DNA of 64,000 bases from Gari tellinella (lineage: Eukaryota > Mollusca > Bivalvia > Cardiida > Psammobiidae): NCBI GenBank assembly GCA_922989275.2, contig OV277868.1, positions 54,248,216-54,312,215 on the forward strand, in the 5' to 3' direction. Position 1 is the stretch's first letter; every line of letters starts with the position of its first letter. The notes under the pieces were generated by a model. It was not told the DNA's origin. It did not search any database and saw only the letters and a program-made list of their open reading frames with translations. Of the stretch, positions 45,525-55,330 are shown in pieces. Both the position numbers and the translations under genes were made by a program.

Positions 45525-45892
45525 CTTCACTTTAAAATCTTTTGTACATGTACATGGGCAAGCCTGCCAAGTTTTACTACCTTTGGCATAATTATAGTGC
45601 AGACCCTTACCTGTTAAATCCTTCATCAACTATCAAATCTGGGTCTACGTACACTGTTTTAATGTGTGAGTTCATAACATTTTTGTGGAAACTGAACTTA
45701 TAAAACAGTTTTGACAGTAGTTAAAAAGCCCTGAAAAGTCCCTCGATCTATAGAATATAGTCAAATCAACCGTGAGTGTTGCCCTTCATTTTGCGTAGCT
45801 TTCAGGGAAAAAAAATTGTTTAACTATACACGCATATCACTTTACTCTTTCCCTCAAATCATAGCTGGCAGATATTTCTATTTACTGTACTC

Positions 45893-46050
45893 CTGGCCCG
45901 AGGTTATAAAGCTTTTGAGTCGAGTCTGTAGTCATTCTCAAGCATTTGATTGGTCAGATTTGAGCCTAGGCTCAAATCTGACCAATCAAATGCTTGAGAA
46001 CAGTCTTAAACTAGACTCAAACTCTTTATAACCTTGGGGCCAGGTTTGTG
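45893..46050. mobile_element. Palindromic MITE (family F)
   Basis: Ends CCTGGCCCGAGGTTATAAAG and CTTTATAACCTTGGGGCCAG. Long core TCTCAAGCATTTGATTGGTC around GAGCCTAGGCTC (45936-46002), perfect for about 33 bp per arm. Confidence 0.8.
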
Positions 46051-46142
46051 AGAAAACAACTTATGCCAGGAACCCTAGAAAAGCCAGGCCTTATCATCTC
46101 TATCTGTCATGGCCTTTGTTAACTTTAAAAGTCAAACTTGTA

Positions 46143-46388
46143 TTAACCCTTTCCCCCATAAATACGCCTTTTTACGCCTCTAATTTATTCCTCCACTGAG
46201 GAAAACAGTTCCAAATTATACAATTTTATTTATCAGAAGAAATATTTTCTATTTTCTAGTAGATGGTAGCTTAAGACTGAAAGTAAGGTAGAATGCACCT
46301 TATGGCACATTCTGCTTTTACTTTCAACCTGCTTGAAGTGGTCACCTTGTCTTCAAAACTAGAAACAGGCTACGGGGTAATGGGTTAA
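46143..46388 (-). mobile_element. Family A MITE, reverse
   Basis: TTAA 46143-46146 and 46385-46388, ends CCCTTTCCCCCATA and CGGGGTAATGGG. Left core arm is shortened. Confidence 0.8.
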
Positions 46389-46441
46389 ACAGTCATTCAT
46401 TCAGTGAATAAGCATTGAAATCATCATTGAGAAGTGACTGC

Positions 46442-46691
46442 TTAACTCTTTGAACCCTAGTCCCGCATATTGGCGTGCTTTTCAAACAGTGTACATGTGA
46501 ATAGCACACATGTCCTATGCAAACAGTGAAGACCCAGATCAGAGGGCTCCAAAAGGAGCCCTCTGATCAGGGTCTTCACTGTTTGTCACATGCCAAACAT
46601 TGACAAAAACAACCCTTAAAAGTCAAAAATGGACTAGACAAAAATGGAAACTGGAATTGTCCATTTAAAGTTTCAGGGAGGAAAGAGTTAA
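46442..46691 (-). mobile_element. Family B MITE, reverse, in a P1 remnant
   Basis: TTAA 46442-46445 and 46688-46691, ends CTCTTTGAACCCTAGTCC and AGGGAGGAAAGAG. Beta palindrome at about 46514-46587. The flanks GTGACTGC and TGCAGGATGAAAG look like a split P1-type arm. Confidence 0.9.
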
Positions 46692-47040
46692 TGCAGGATG
46701 AAAGTATTGGAGAATATCTGCATTACTTTAATTCTTCATTAGGCTAATACGTGCCTAAAAGACTACCCATGCCACTTCTTAAATGGCAGCTTAACACTAG
46801 TTTGACTCTTTAAGACAAGCTGAAATTTTCATTGTGCTATACAACACACAAAGAAATTTATGGAAAAAAAATTGAAAAAACCGAACACCACATATCTACT
46901 TATATGCCACCACCGGCCTCTTCTTAAATTCTGTGATATTGATGTACTAAGCCTTTCCTCCACAGGGCCTCTTTGAGTGCTTCAAACTAGCTTGCGCCAA
47001 AAGTGCCTCACTTGAATATTTCATTAATGGTTTTGAAACG
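46692..47040. other. Mostly unassigned
   Basis: P1-like remnants at 46692-46745; the rest shows no gene or named family. Confidence 0.35.
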
Positions 47041-47125
47041 CTAGAGTACAGATACCAGCTTAAAGAAAGATAAATGTAAAGCAGAAAGCTCCTTAAGGAA
47101 CTTTTTGCTTTACAATCTTCTTGCT

Positions 47126-47370
47126 TTAACCTATTATCCCCTAGCCTGTTTCTTGAGAAGACAGGTGACTATTTAAAACAGGTTGCAAGTAAAGCAGAAT
47201 GTGCCTTAAGGCACATTCTGCTTTCTTTTCAGCCTGCTTTTCAATACCAATTGGATGTAGAAAATATTTCTTACGGTACATATTCAACACTGTCTAAAGA
47301 AGAACTATTTTCTTCAGGGTATGAATAAATTAAATGCATAAACATGCATATCTATGGAGACATGGATTAA
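47126..47370 (+). mobile_element. Family A MITE nested in a P1 remnant
   Basis: TTAA 47126-47129 and 47367-47370. The host reads AAGCTCCTTAAGG, TTCTTGCTTTAA on the left and AGCAAGATAAAAG on the right. Gamma palindrome at about 47176-47240. Confidence 0.82.
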
Positions 47371-47444
47371 AGCAAGATAAAAGAAATGCAGAAACCTTAA
47401 CAAACTTTTTCCTTTACTTTCATCTTGCTTCAAGTTTTCACTTT

Positions 47445-47643
47445 CAGAGCTCCAGATAAGGGGGGTTATTTCAAAAACTAAAATCTTTATTTCTAAATAA
47501 AACCTATGGTGTCACTACCGGTACTCAATAGAATCGTCTCTTTGAGAAGATTCTAATGAGTAGTAACACCATAGGATTTTATGCTGAAATGAGTGAGAAA
47601 ATGTTGAATTTGTTCAATTTACTCCCTCTTATCTGGAGCCCTG
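47445..47643. mobile_element. Family E MITE
   Basis: CAGAGCTCCAGATAAGGGGG to TTATCTGGAGCCCTG. Flanks CACTTT/CATTTG (4 of 6). The delta core carries an insertion (ACCGGTACTC). On the minus strand the arm provides AATAAA at 47491-47486, downstream of the GRK stop. Confidence 0.82.
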
Positions 47644-48227
47644 CATTTGCCTTGCACACATACTGATATAGGTCATTTGCACATATAGCTACATGGAGAA
47701 AAGGGTTAATTCATACGACTACCATCTAATCAGTATACAATCAACCACCAGATCAAGCCCAGTTCCTGTGTCAGTTATTACTGGTACCACTTCTTCTATG
47801 TCCTTCATTTCCTAGCTCTATATTCTCCCGAGCCAATCTCCAACATCATAAACTCCTTGACACTGAAGTGCTTTAGCAATCAGACTGTGCTACATACTCA
47901 AGCATTGCCTCAATGAAATATAACAACACTTTCGAAGAAACTTGCTTGCAGCTGGAAAAGTATTGGCCCATAACGTAAAACCTATTTTGCTGTATGCATT
48001 ATTCTACCCAATTGTGTTATAGTTCTATCGATTCCCGCTTCACTTAACACGAAAATCATGCCTTCTACAGCAAACTTGAAATCCCCACATTTCGTATCCA
48101 CAGTTCCTTGTAATGGCAACACAATAGTGGTGTCATGAAATAGCAGAAAAAATGTTTTCTCTCAAGTCATTTCTTTGTAAACACTACACATGAAAAACAC
48201 TAAGTTATCTCCCTTTGTCGTGCTTCC
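47644..48227 (-). other. Candidate GRK 3' UTR
   Basis: Directly follows the GRK stop on the minus strand and is free of MITEs. No AATAAA was seen in it on that strand; the nearest is inside the E element at 47486-47491. Transcript evidence would be needed to set its end. Confidence 0.4.
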
Positions 48228-48407
48228 CTAACTGCCGTTACTGTTTCGGTGCTCTAGTGGCGGTCGGTAATTATCATTGTTTGAACTATTGTTTAAGTCT
48301 GCTCCGTACATTTTGCTTGCTTTTTTGTTCATGTTTGCCATTATTTCCGTAGACAGTTTAAATCCATTGATAATCTCATCCTTCCACTGGTTGATTAAAA
48401 CTCTATC
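48228..48407 (-). CDS. GRK2: GRK2/3 kinase, last coding exon (PH C-terminal helix and tail)
   Basis: A 180-bp exon after a TTTTTCAG acceptor, read in phase 0. It encodes DRVLINQWKDEIINGFKLST, then a Lys/Asn-rich tail ending EHRNSNGS and TAG (48230-48228). The W of INQWKDEI aligns with the conserved Trp in the C-terminal helix of the PH domain, which with the following segment binds G-protein beta-gamma in this family. It continues the preceding exon exactly (ITSP/DRV). The tail is shorter in motif content than in vertebrates but the overall length fits. The 59 codons are too few to stand out as an ORF, so it was found by looking for the missing end of the PH domain. Confidence 0.9.
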   Translation of the reverse strand, partial: DRVLINQWKDEIINGFKLSTEIMANMNKKASKMYGADLNNSSNNDNYRPPLEHRNSNGS

Positions 48408-48430
48408 CTGAAAAACACAAAATACAACTG

Positions 48431-49137
48431 TTAACCCATTACCCCATAAATACGCCTTTTTACTCCTCTAATTTATTCCTCCCATCGATTGAAAAATAGA
48501 TCGAATTTATATCTGAATATGTACCACAAAAACGTTTCTATATTGTAGTAGATAGTAGTACATGCAGCACTATCAGTGAATCATCAAATACAGTGGAGAA
48601 TCAGTTATCCTTTCCCGTTTAAACACAAATGAAACGCAAACGTAGAAAGTAGTAATTTTTGAACAATTCTGATCATTTATGTTGATCTGAGCGGCAAACA
48701 GTTTGAAGCCTGATCAGACACCGGGATACCTGGCGTCTGATCTGGCTCTAACCTGTTTGCAATGGAAATAAAAGTTTTAGCTTAAACACGTTTATTGGGA
48801 AAGAATTATGTTTTCTCCACTGTAGCATTTATTAGGACAAGACAGGTAGGAGGCATCATATGGTACCCAAAGATACACATTTTTACACATTTAATTTAGT
48901 CCTCTACTGAAGAAAGTAGCTCCAATTTATAAGGCATGAATATGTTTCATTAGAAAAAATTTCTATATTTTTGGATGGTAGCTTAAAGCAAGCTGAAAGT
49001 AAAGCAGAATGTGCCTTAGGCACATTCTGCTTTACTTTCAACCTGCTTTCCAAGGCACATTCTGCTTTACTTTCAACCTGCTTTTCATAAGTTGCCAGTC
49101 TTCAAAACTAGAAACAGGCTATTGAGTAAAGGGTTAA
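48431..49137 (-). mobile_element. Family A MITE(s) split by K, in the last GRK intron
   Basis: TTAACCCATTACCCCATAAA (48431) begins a reverse A copy interrupted by the K element; further A sequence runs from about 48865 to GGGTTAA (49134-49137). The core right arm is tandemly repeated. It may be two A copies. Confidence 0.65.
48591..48822. mobile_element. Family K MITE
   Basis: CAGTGGAGAATCAGTTATCC after TA (48589-48590) and TTTTCTCCACTG before TA (48823-48824). Alpha core at about 48694-48760 with GATCAGACACCGGG. Confidence 0.87.
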
Positions 49138-49365
49138 GGAAAATTTTCAAAGGAACATTATGTCATTATCAATAGCAAGTTATCAATAGGAAACATGACT
49201 TTAGGCACATAATCTGCTTTACTTTCAACCTACTTTTCCGAAGTTGCCGATCTTCAAAACTAGAAACAGCTAGGCTATGGAGTAATGGGTTAAGGAAAAT
49301 CTTCAAGGGAACATTATGTCATTATCAATAGCAAGTTATTGATAGAAAACGTGGCTGTTTGACAG
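49040..49365. repeat. Tandem duplication of about 163 bp at an A terminus
   Basis: The block from GCACATTCTGCTTTAC through the A end and flank (CATTATGTCATTATCAATAG) occurs twice, about 49040-49202 and 49203-49365, with scattered differences. Confidence 0.75.
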
Positions 49366-49616
49366 GCTGACAAAAACAGTTGACAGGCAAATTGAAATTA
49401 TGTGTTGTCTGTGACACAGATAGCGGTGTTCCAGGCAGAAATGAATATTAGTGCAGATCCAATGACCTACTGCAAGCCAATGTGATGGCTTCTCAATACT
49501 ACAGTTCAATATATGGTAAGCTTCAGCTTAACCCTAGCTAGCTTTACTTCATAGCCTGTTCTAGTTACAAAATAAGATGACCACTTAAAGCAGGCTAAAG
49601 TTAAGCAGAATGTGCC

Positions 49617-49830
49617 TTAACTCTTTCCTCCCTGAAACTTTAAATGGGCAATTCCAGTTTCCATCTAAGTCTAGCCCATTTCTGACTTTAAAGGGTTGTT
49701 TTTGTCAATGTTTGGCATTTCGGAGCCCTCTGATCTGGGTCTTCACTGTTTGCATAGGACAAGTGTACAATTCACATGTTCACTGTTCGAAAAGGACGCC
49801 TATATGCGGGATTAGGGTTCAAAGAGTTAA
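49617..49830 (+). mobile_element. Family B MITE in the centre of an A core
   Basis: TTAA 49617-49620 and 49827-49830. The host left flank AAGCAGAATGTGCC is the A core up to its centre; the host's right arm is gone (GGTCAATC follows). This B copy has lost its left beta arm (GTTTGGCATTTCGGAGCCC). Confidence 0.85.
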
Positions 49831-49962
49831 GGTCAATCTGTGACAATATCCATTTAGCCTAAAGGGTCTCTAATATCTAAATTAGATATAGGTACAAATA
49901 GTTCAGTAAAGAAAGTGTTATTATAGGTTTTACTAATCAAAAGGAAGGATTGTTTTTAGTAT

Positions 49963-50206
49963 TTAACCCTTTCACCTAGGGCTAGTTTTCAGTTTTGCAA
50001 TACAGTAAACATGCTAATAGTACACTTGTCTAATGCAAACAGTGAAGACCCAGATCAGAGGGCTCCTAGGAGCCCTCTGATCAGGGTCTTCACTGTTTGT
50101 CATAATGCCAAACATTGACAAAAACAACCCTTAAAAGTCAGAAATTGACTAGACTTAAATGGAAACTGGAATTGTCCATTTAAAGTTTCAGGGAGGAAAG
50201 AGTTAA
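49963..50206 (-). mobile_element. Family B MITE, reverse
   Basis: TTAA 49963-49966 and 50203-50206. Beta palindrome at about 50035-50099, near perfect around CTCCTAGGAG. Confidence 0.9.
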
Positions 50207-50441
50207 TTCATCCCTGAAATATAAAATGTATAATTCTAGTTTCCAATAAAGTCTAGTCCATTTCTTACTTGTTAGAGACTTTTTGTAATATATTGCAACA
50301 TAATAAACAGTGTAGACCCAGATCAGAGGGCTCCTACAGGAGCCCTCTGATCTGGGTCTGCACTGTTTGCATAGGACATGTGTACTATTGATGAGTTTGC
50401 TAACCACAGGAATACTCGTCACTTTGGCTCAATGGGTTTAA
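50203..50441 (+). mobile_element. Family B-like MITE, shares TTAA with the preceding copy
   Basis: TTAATTCATCCCTGAAATAT at the left, CAATGGGTTTAA at the right. Beta core at about 50305-50369 very well conserved, shell diverged. Confidence 0.8.
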
Positions 50442-50453
50442 CCATTAATACTA

Positions 50454-50708
50454 TTAACCCATTACCCATAACCTGTTTCTAATATTAAAGACAGCTAGGT
50501 GCTCACTTAAAGCAAACTGAAAGTAAAGCAGACTGCACCTTAAGGAGCATTCTGCTTTACTTTCAGCCTGCTTTAAGCTATTATCTGCTAGAATATAGAA
50601 ACTATTTCTTATGTTACATATTCATGACTGTATAAAAGGGAACATTTTTCTTCAGTGGAGGAATAAATTATAGGTGTAAAAAGGCGTATTTATGGGGTAA
50701 TAGATTAA
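50454..50708 (+). mobile_element. Family A MITE
   Basis: TTAA 50454-50457 and 50705-50708; gamma core at about 50509-50579 with TTAAGG centre. Confidence 0.85.
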
Positions 50709-50799
50709 ACTAGAACTGCTATCACTAAAGGTGATAAATACCCCCACTCCAACTGACCTGTGACAAACAGTACAATGACATGTAGAAAGAATAATACAT

Positions 50800-51450
50800 G
50801 CATATTAAGGAACTAAATTTCAAGTTGAAAAGGGGCATAATTCTGTCAAATATAATGCAAGAGTTGTCACACTTAAAGAAAAGTCTCACAATACAACACT
50901 TCTAATGTGTACCACCTTTGAAGACAATATCAAGAATAGTTTTCAAGAAAATGGCATGTTCCAAGAAATTAGAAAAAAATTCTAGATATAAAGGGGCATA
51001 ATTCTGTCAAATTTTGTGCAAGAGTTGTCAAACTTCATGAAAAGTCTCACAATACAACACTTATAATGTGTAGTAAGTTTGAAGACAATATCATGAATAG
51101 TTTTCAAGAAAATGGCATGGGTTAGGGTTAGGGTTACCCTAACACTAACCCTAAATCCTTTACCTTAACCCAAAACCCTAACCCTAAAATCAAGCTAAAA
51201 AGGGGCATAATTCTGTAAATTTGGTGCAAGAGTTATGAAACCTGTTAATGAGTGTCCCCAAATAACATTGATAATGTATACCAAGTTTGAATATTGTATC
51301 ATAAACAGTTTTCAAGAAAAAGGCAAATGTCCTGGAAAAATGTGACGGACCGACCGACATACAGACCGACGACATACGGAAGGAAGGACGGATGGACGGA
51401 CAAGGCGTTTCCTATATAGCCCCCACCACTAGTGGTGGGGGTATAATTAA
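50800..51450. repeat. Dispersed repeat with three internal units and terminal hairpin
   Basis: Units begin AAGGGGCATAATTCTGTCAA (50830, 50992, 51200) and share TTTCAAGAAAATGGCATG. The end has ACGGACCGACCGACATACAG and the hairpin CCCCCACCACTAGTGGTGGG at 51421-51440. Non-coding, like the other long repeats here, and set in a GRK intron just past exon 51496. Confidence 0.65.
51119..51188. repeat. Inverted telomere-like repeats
   Basis: GGGTTAGGGTTAGGGTTA followed by ACCCTAACACTAACCCTAAA and, further on, ACCCTAACCCTAAA: TTAGGG and CCCTAA tracts head to head inside the dispersed repeat. Confidence 0.85.
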
Positions 51451-51495
51451 GTGTTGAGGTAAGGAATAGTTTAGTATTTACTGGTGTATACTTAC

Positions 51496-51612
51496 TGGTG
51501 AGGTAATGGCTAGTTTTGTATCATTTTTAAGTACTATCACAATGCAGTTGTCGGTCTTGTTTATTTTCTGGAATTCTGTGTAAATTTCTTTTATATCAAG
51601 CATGGATACCAG
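51496..51612 (-). CDS. GRK2: GRK2/3 kinase, PH-domain exon 2
   Basis: A 117-bp exon (39 codons, phase 0 at both ends) between a TTTTGCAG acceptor and a strong GTAAGT donor (51495-51490). It encodes LVSMLDIKEIYTEFQKINKT, then DNCIVIVLKNDTKLAITSP. This supplies the middle strands of the PH domain. The block between 'DIKEI' and 'CIVIVLKN' corresponds to the strand pair seen in beta-adrenergic receptor kinases. Joins GVE of the upstream exon and DRV of the downstream one without a phase break. Confidence 0.9.
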
Positions 51613-51660
51613 CTGCAAAAGAAAAGCACCGATGTCAATAAAATGCATTGAATTCTTCAA

Positions 51661-51872
51661 CGCTGTGCATGCTTGGTAATTTTTTTTCATCTGCAACAAT
51701 TGTCGTCTGCTTCTGTTCTAAAAATTGGATTTTCTGAATATCTTTCCAAAACATGGTCAGAGTGTCAAATAGTTTGAATACAGATGAAACACAGCATCAC
51801 ACGGCCTCACATAAGGTTCCTAACTGTTTGCAAAGATTATCATGTTCTCACAGCTAGCCTGCTAATAGTTAA
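51661..51872. mobile_element. Family M MITE in a short GRK intron
   Basis: GTGCATGCTTGGTAATT at the left and GCTAATAGTTAA at the right, with ACAATTGTCGTCTGCTTCTG and a decayed alpha core. It starts only about 48 bp from the exon acceptor. Confidence 0.7.
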
Positions 51873-52066
51873 ATATTTCGATCATATAATGGTTGATTTA
51901 ACTTAATTTTACAGTTTCACACTTCATTTAATTCATGGAAACAAGCATTCTACATAACAGAAACTCAACTGAATTACATGTCTCGCTGCTTTGAAAAATC
52001 AACAACGGTATAGATTATCAAACCATATCAAGAACATAATGGGCATATCTTCATCTGGTTGTAATC

Positions 52067-52263
52067 ATGGCTCCAGATGAGAGGGAGTAAACTGAACAAA
52101 TCCAACATTTTCTCACTCATTTGAATTTCCCCTCCAAATCCTATGGGTAACTACTCATTAGAATTGTCTTGAAGAGGCAATTCTAATGAGTAGTAACACC
52201 ATATAATTGTATGCAGAAATAAAGATTTTAGATTTTGAAAAACTCCCCTTATCTGGAGCACTG
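52067..52263. mobile_element. Family E MITE in the same intron
   Basis: GGCTCCAGATGAGAGGGAGT to CTTATCTGGAGCACTG. Delta palindrome at about 52149-52196. Ends 44 bp from the donor of the next upstream exon. Confidence 0.8.
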
Positions 52264-52307
52264 CAATAAAGTAATTTTACTAATAGATCTACTAGAACTG
52301 CACAAAC

Positions 52308-52462
52308 CTCCACGCCTTTCCCACGGACCACCTGTCCGTCGCGGTTCTTGTGGTAGAACTCCAGTCGGTTGGGATACAGTTTTAGGTGCTTCTTCTGCCA
52401 GGTTTGCAGGAATGGCCCACCAAGTTTCAGCACCTCCCCCTCCACAATACAATCAGTTGGCC
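52308..52462 (-). CDS. GRK2: GRK2/3 kinase, PH-domain exon 1
   Basis: A 155-bp exon with acceptor CATTTCAG and donor GAG/GTTTGT. After two bases of a split Gly codon it reads PTDCIVEGEVLKLGGPFLQT, WQKKHLKLYPNRLEFYHK and ends NRDGQVVRGKGVE. The W-x4-LxLYPNRLE pattern is the PH-domain signature of GRK2/3; the PH domain brings the kinase to membranes through phosphoinositides and G beta-gamma. The upstream exon ends in phase 1 (GAT G), giving Gly at the joint, so the phases agree. Confidence 0.93.
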
Positions 52463-52509
52463 CTGAAATGTGAGCAACATAAAGTTAAACCTCACACATC
52501 CAACTCGCT

Positions 52510-52693
52510 CAATCTATTACCCAATTAATAGGCCTTTTTACACATTTTATTTATTCCTCCACCTTAGAAAACAAGTCCACTTTACACAGTCATGAATAAA
52601 GAAAGTTATGGCTAATGTAAAATTCAGTCTATTTAACATTAAGCAGAAATAAAGATTTTGGGTTTTGAAATACTCCCCTTATCTGGAGCCCTG
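52510..52693 (-). mobile_element. A/E remnant
   Basis: A right-end sequence (TTATTTATTCCTCCACCTTA, ACACAGTCATGAATAAAG) runs into the E right half (TAAGCAGAAATAAAGATTTT, CTTATCTGGAGCCCTG). Confidence 0.55.
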
Positions 52694-53095
52694 AAAAATA
52701 TTTATAACTTAAAAGCCTTGAATCTCTAGATATCAGACCAACCTTCTACAAGGAGAGAAACACAATAAGCTGTTTTGCTTTCGTTTCAATCCTAAACTTT
52801 GTTGTATGTTTGTAAAATACATGTAAATTATTGAAATAAATATGTTTAAACCAACCTTCTACAAACGTGACATTAAATGTCTGTCTACAAAAAATACAGG
52901 ACTTATTAAATTGTGCTATCAACTTTTTAAACTTAAGACACTTTTTGTCTTTCTTCATTTTTAGACAATCATAAACACCTCCATTCTTCTACTTTTGTTC
53001 AACGTTGAATTTAAGTAAATTTTTGGGGCATTTTGTTTTTTTAGATGTTGCTTTTTATTGAAAGTCTTCTTCTTTTCCATTAGGGTAATTCACTT

Positions 53096-53305
53096 TAACT
53101 CTTTGCACCCTTAGTGCCAGATATATGAGCCACAGTGATTACTTTTGCAAACAGTTTGGATCCAAATGAGACTCCGCATAATGCGGCGTCTCATCAGGAT
53201 CCAAACTGTTTGACACTCTGACCCTGTTTTTTCAAAGAAAATCATAAAATTCTATTTTAAGAGCTACAGCAAACGACGGTTTGTTGCAGAAGACACAACC
53301 AGTAA
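53096..53305. mobile_element. Family M MITE
   Basis: TTAACTCTTTGCACCCTTAG; alpha-type palindrome at about 53146-53213 (CATAATGCGGCGTCTCATCA), then CACTCTGACCCTGTTTTTTC as in the copy at 38797. Confidence 0.75.
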
Positions 53306-53583
53306 GTATAGACTCCTGAAGATTTGTTCAAAATATGTAAAGTCATGGCAATCAATGCAGGCTCCTTATATAAGGAGCACTCTGATCTGGGTCTAATCAG
53401 TTTACAAATAATGGATCTACACTCATTTCCTGCACAGTATGAGATAAATCTTAATTCAATCTTACTTCCCTGTTTTTCTAGAATACTTTCTTTAGTTGAC
53501 TTCGTTCAAGACAGTTAAACCAAACATTTACAACCGCTCCAAAGAATATGCATAATCAACTTTTAAAGCAGGTACATGGCTTC

Positions 53584-53835
53584 TTAACCCATTACCTCTT
53601 AACCTATTTCTAGCTTTAAAAACAGGTGACCACTTAAAGCAGGTTGAAAGTAAAGCAGAATGTGCCTAAAGGCACATTCTGCTTTACTTTCAGCCTGCTT
53701 TAAGCTACCATCTTCTAGGATACGGAAAATATTTCTTCTGGTACATATTCTTGGCTGTATAAACTGGAACTTTTTTCTTCAGTGGAGGAATAAATGAGAG
53801 GTGTAAAAAGGCGTTTTTAAGGGGTAATGGGTTAA
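53584..53835 (+). mobile_element. Family A MITE, recent
   Basis: TTAA 53584-53587 and 53832-53835, 252 bp. By eye it differs from the copy at 61516-61767 at only about two or three positions. Gamma palindrome at about 53633-53705. The right flank (AGCAGGATGACAGTAAAGC) is a P1 arm. Confidence 0.92.
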
Positions 53836-54179
53836 AGCAGGATGACAGTAAAGCTTCTCCTTTACTAACATCCTTTAAGCTGCCACCTTCTTTGAACACC
53901 AAACATAAATGTTGTTCGAGTTGTCATAATTGCACCGTTTTACCATATTCACACCTCTGTTTTTATCTCGGAGACTAGTTTTACTTCGAGGTGTTGAACA
54001 AGCTGGATCTTAACACATTCTGGGGAGTCAAAGTCTGGCCTCCGGCAGCATCTGTCATTTCATTACAGATTAACTCCTCAAACGTGCCATAAATGTCTTC
54101 TATATTGAAAATTTAAACTGACTTCACCTTCTCCGAGTAATTCCAGAAATAGAGTCAGAGATAAACAATTTAGGTCTTG

Positions 54180-54360
54180 CAGGGTCCAGATAAGAGGGAG
54201 TAAACTGAACAAGTTCATATTTTCACTAATTTCAGTACCAAATCCTATAGTGTTACTTCTCATTAGCTTCGAGACGATTCTAATGAGTAGTGACACCATA
54301 GGGTTTAATGCAGAAATAAAGATTTTAATTTTTTAAATACTCTACTTATCCGGAACTCTG
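54180..54360. mobile_element. Family E MITE, duplication GTCTTG
   Basis: CAGGGTCCAGATAAGAGGGA to TTATCCGGAACTCTG, flanked by GTCTTG (54174-54179, 54361-54366). The delta core has a small arm deletion near 54266. Confidence 0.92.
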
Positions 54361-54539
54361 GTCTTGATAAGAGGTGCATTTATTTTTTGTCTGATCTGAA
54401 TCCAAATTGTTTGCAAATTTAAATGAAATCAGTATTTTAATAATTCATAAGACTTGATAATTATTATGTTTTCAAATGTTTTCATTCATTGAGCAAGTGG
54501 TTTTTCATATTGATTTGGTTTCCTGCACATTAAGGGTAA

Positions 54540-55045
54540 ATTATTGTCTATTTTCATTATTTGGTAATATGTTATGTTCATTATTTGGTAAATTGTAAAA
54601 CTCCATTATTTGGGTAGTTGTTGATGTTCATTATATTGGTAAACTGTTGATGTTCATTATTTCGTAAATTGTAAATCTTCATTATTTTGGTGATTGTTGA
54701 TGTTCACTGGGTACATTGTTGATGTTCAATATTTGGTACATCTTCGATGCTCATTAATAGGTAAATTGTTAATGTTCATTATTTGGCTAATTGTTGATAT
54801 TCATTATTTTGGTAATCATTAATGTTTATTATTTGGCTAATTGTTGATATTCATTATTTTGGTAATCATAAATGTTCATTATTTGGCTAATTGTTGATAT
54901 TCATTATTTTGGTAATCATAAATGTTCATTATTTGGCTAATTGTTCATATTCCTTTATTTATTAATGTTCATTATTTGGTAAATTGTTCATATTATTCAA
55001 TTTGGTAAACATCAATGTTCATTATTTGGTAATTTTTTATGTTCA
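54540..55045. repeat. AT-rich minisatellite next to a GRK exon
   Basis: Diverged units of about 25 bp (TTCATTATTTGGTAAATTG, TTGATG). About 54771-54930 is a higher-order 50-bp unit in three nearly identical copies (ATTATTTGGCTAATTGTTGA, TATTCATTATTTTGGTAATC). It ends about 15 bp from the exon donor. Confidence 0.88.
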
Positions 55046-55059
55046 CTTTTTGCTATTAC

Positions 55060-55222
55060 CATCTTCAATGTCATCAATTCTGGGTTTCTGTTTTCTCTTC
55101 TGTTCTATTTTGTCTGTCTCTGCGTTGATAGCGTCAAACACAGTCTCAGCTACCTCCTGTTGCCATCGCTCTGACACGACCAGAGGGAAGTTCTTGTATA
55201 GTTCCTGGTCGGACTCAGTCAA
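55060..55222 (-). CDS. GRK2: GRK2/3 kinase, RH C-terminal exon
   Basis: A 163-bp exon after a TATTTGCAG acceptor, with GTAATA donor. It reads [40 protein letters not shown], then a Lys-rich linker and DDIEDG. This block is the family's RH-domain helices that follow the kinase domain, and is nearly invariant among GRK2/3 proteins. It ends in phase 1, matching the PH exon. The next exon upstream, which should encode the end of the kinase extension, was not found in 55223-64000, so that intron is at least 8.8 kb. Invertebrates usually have one GRK2/3-type gene; the symbol is given in that sense. Confidence 0.95.
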
Positions 55223-55330
55223 CTGCAAATAGATCAAAGGTCAGCAGTTTATAAAATTAACAAGGCTGTTGTAAGTTATGACAAATTTTACAATAACTTT
55301 AGCTAAGGCAATGTCTACAAAATACTATCC

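Noticed and set aside
52235..52528. 97-codon plus-strand frame opposite the PH exon
   Set aside because: It is antisense to a conserved, correctly spliced GRK exon.
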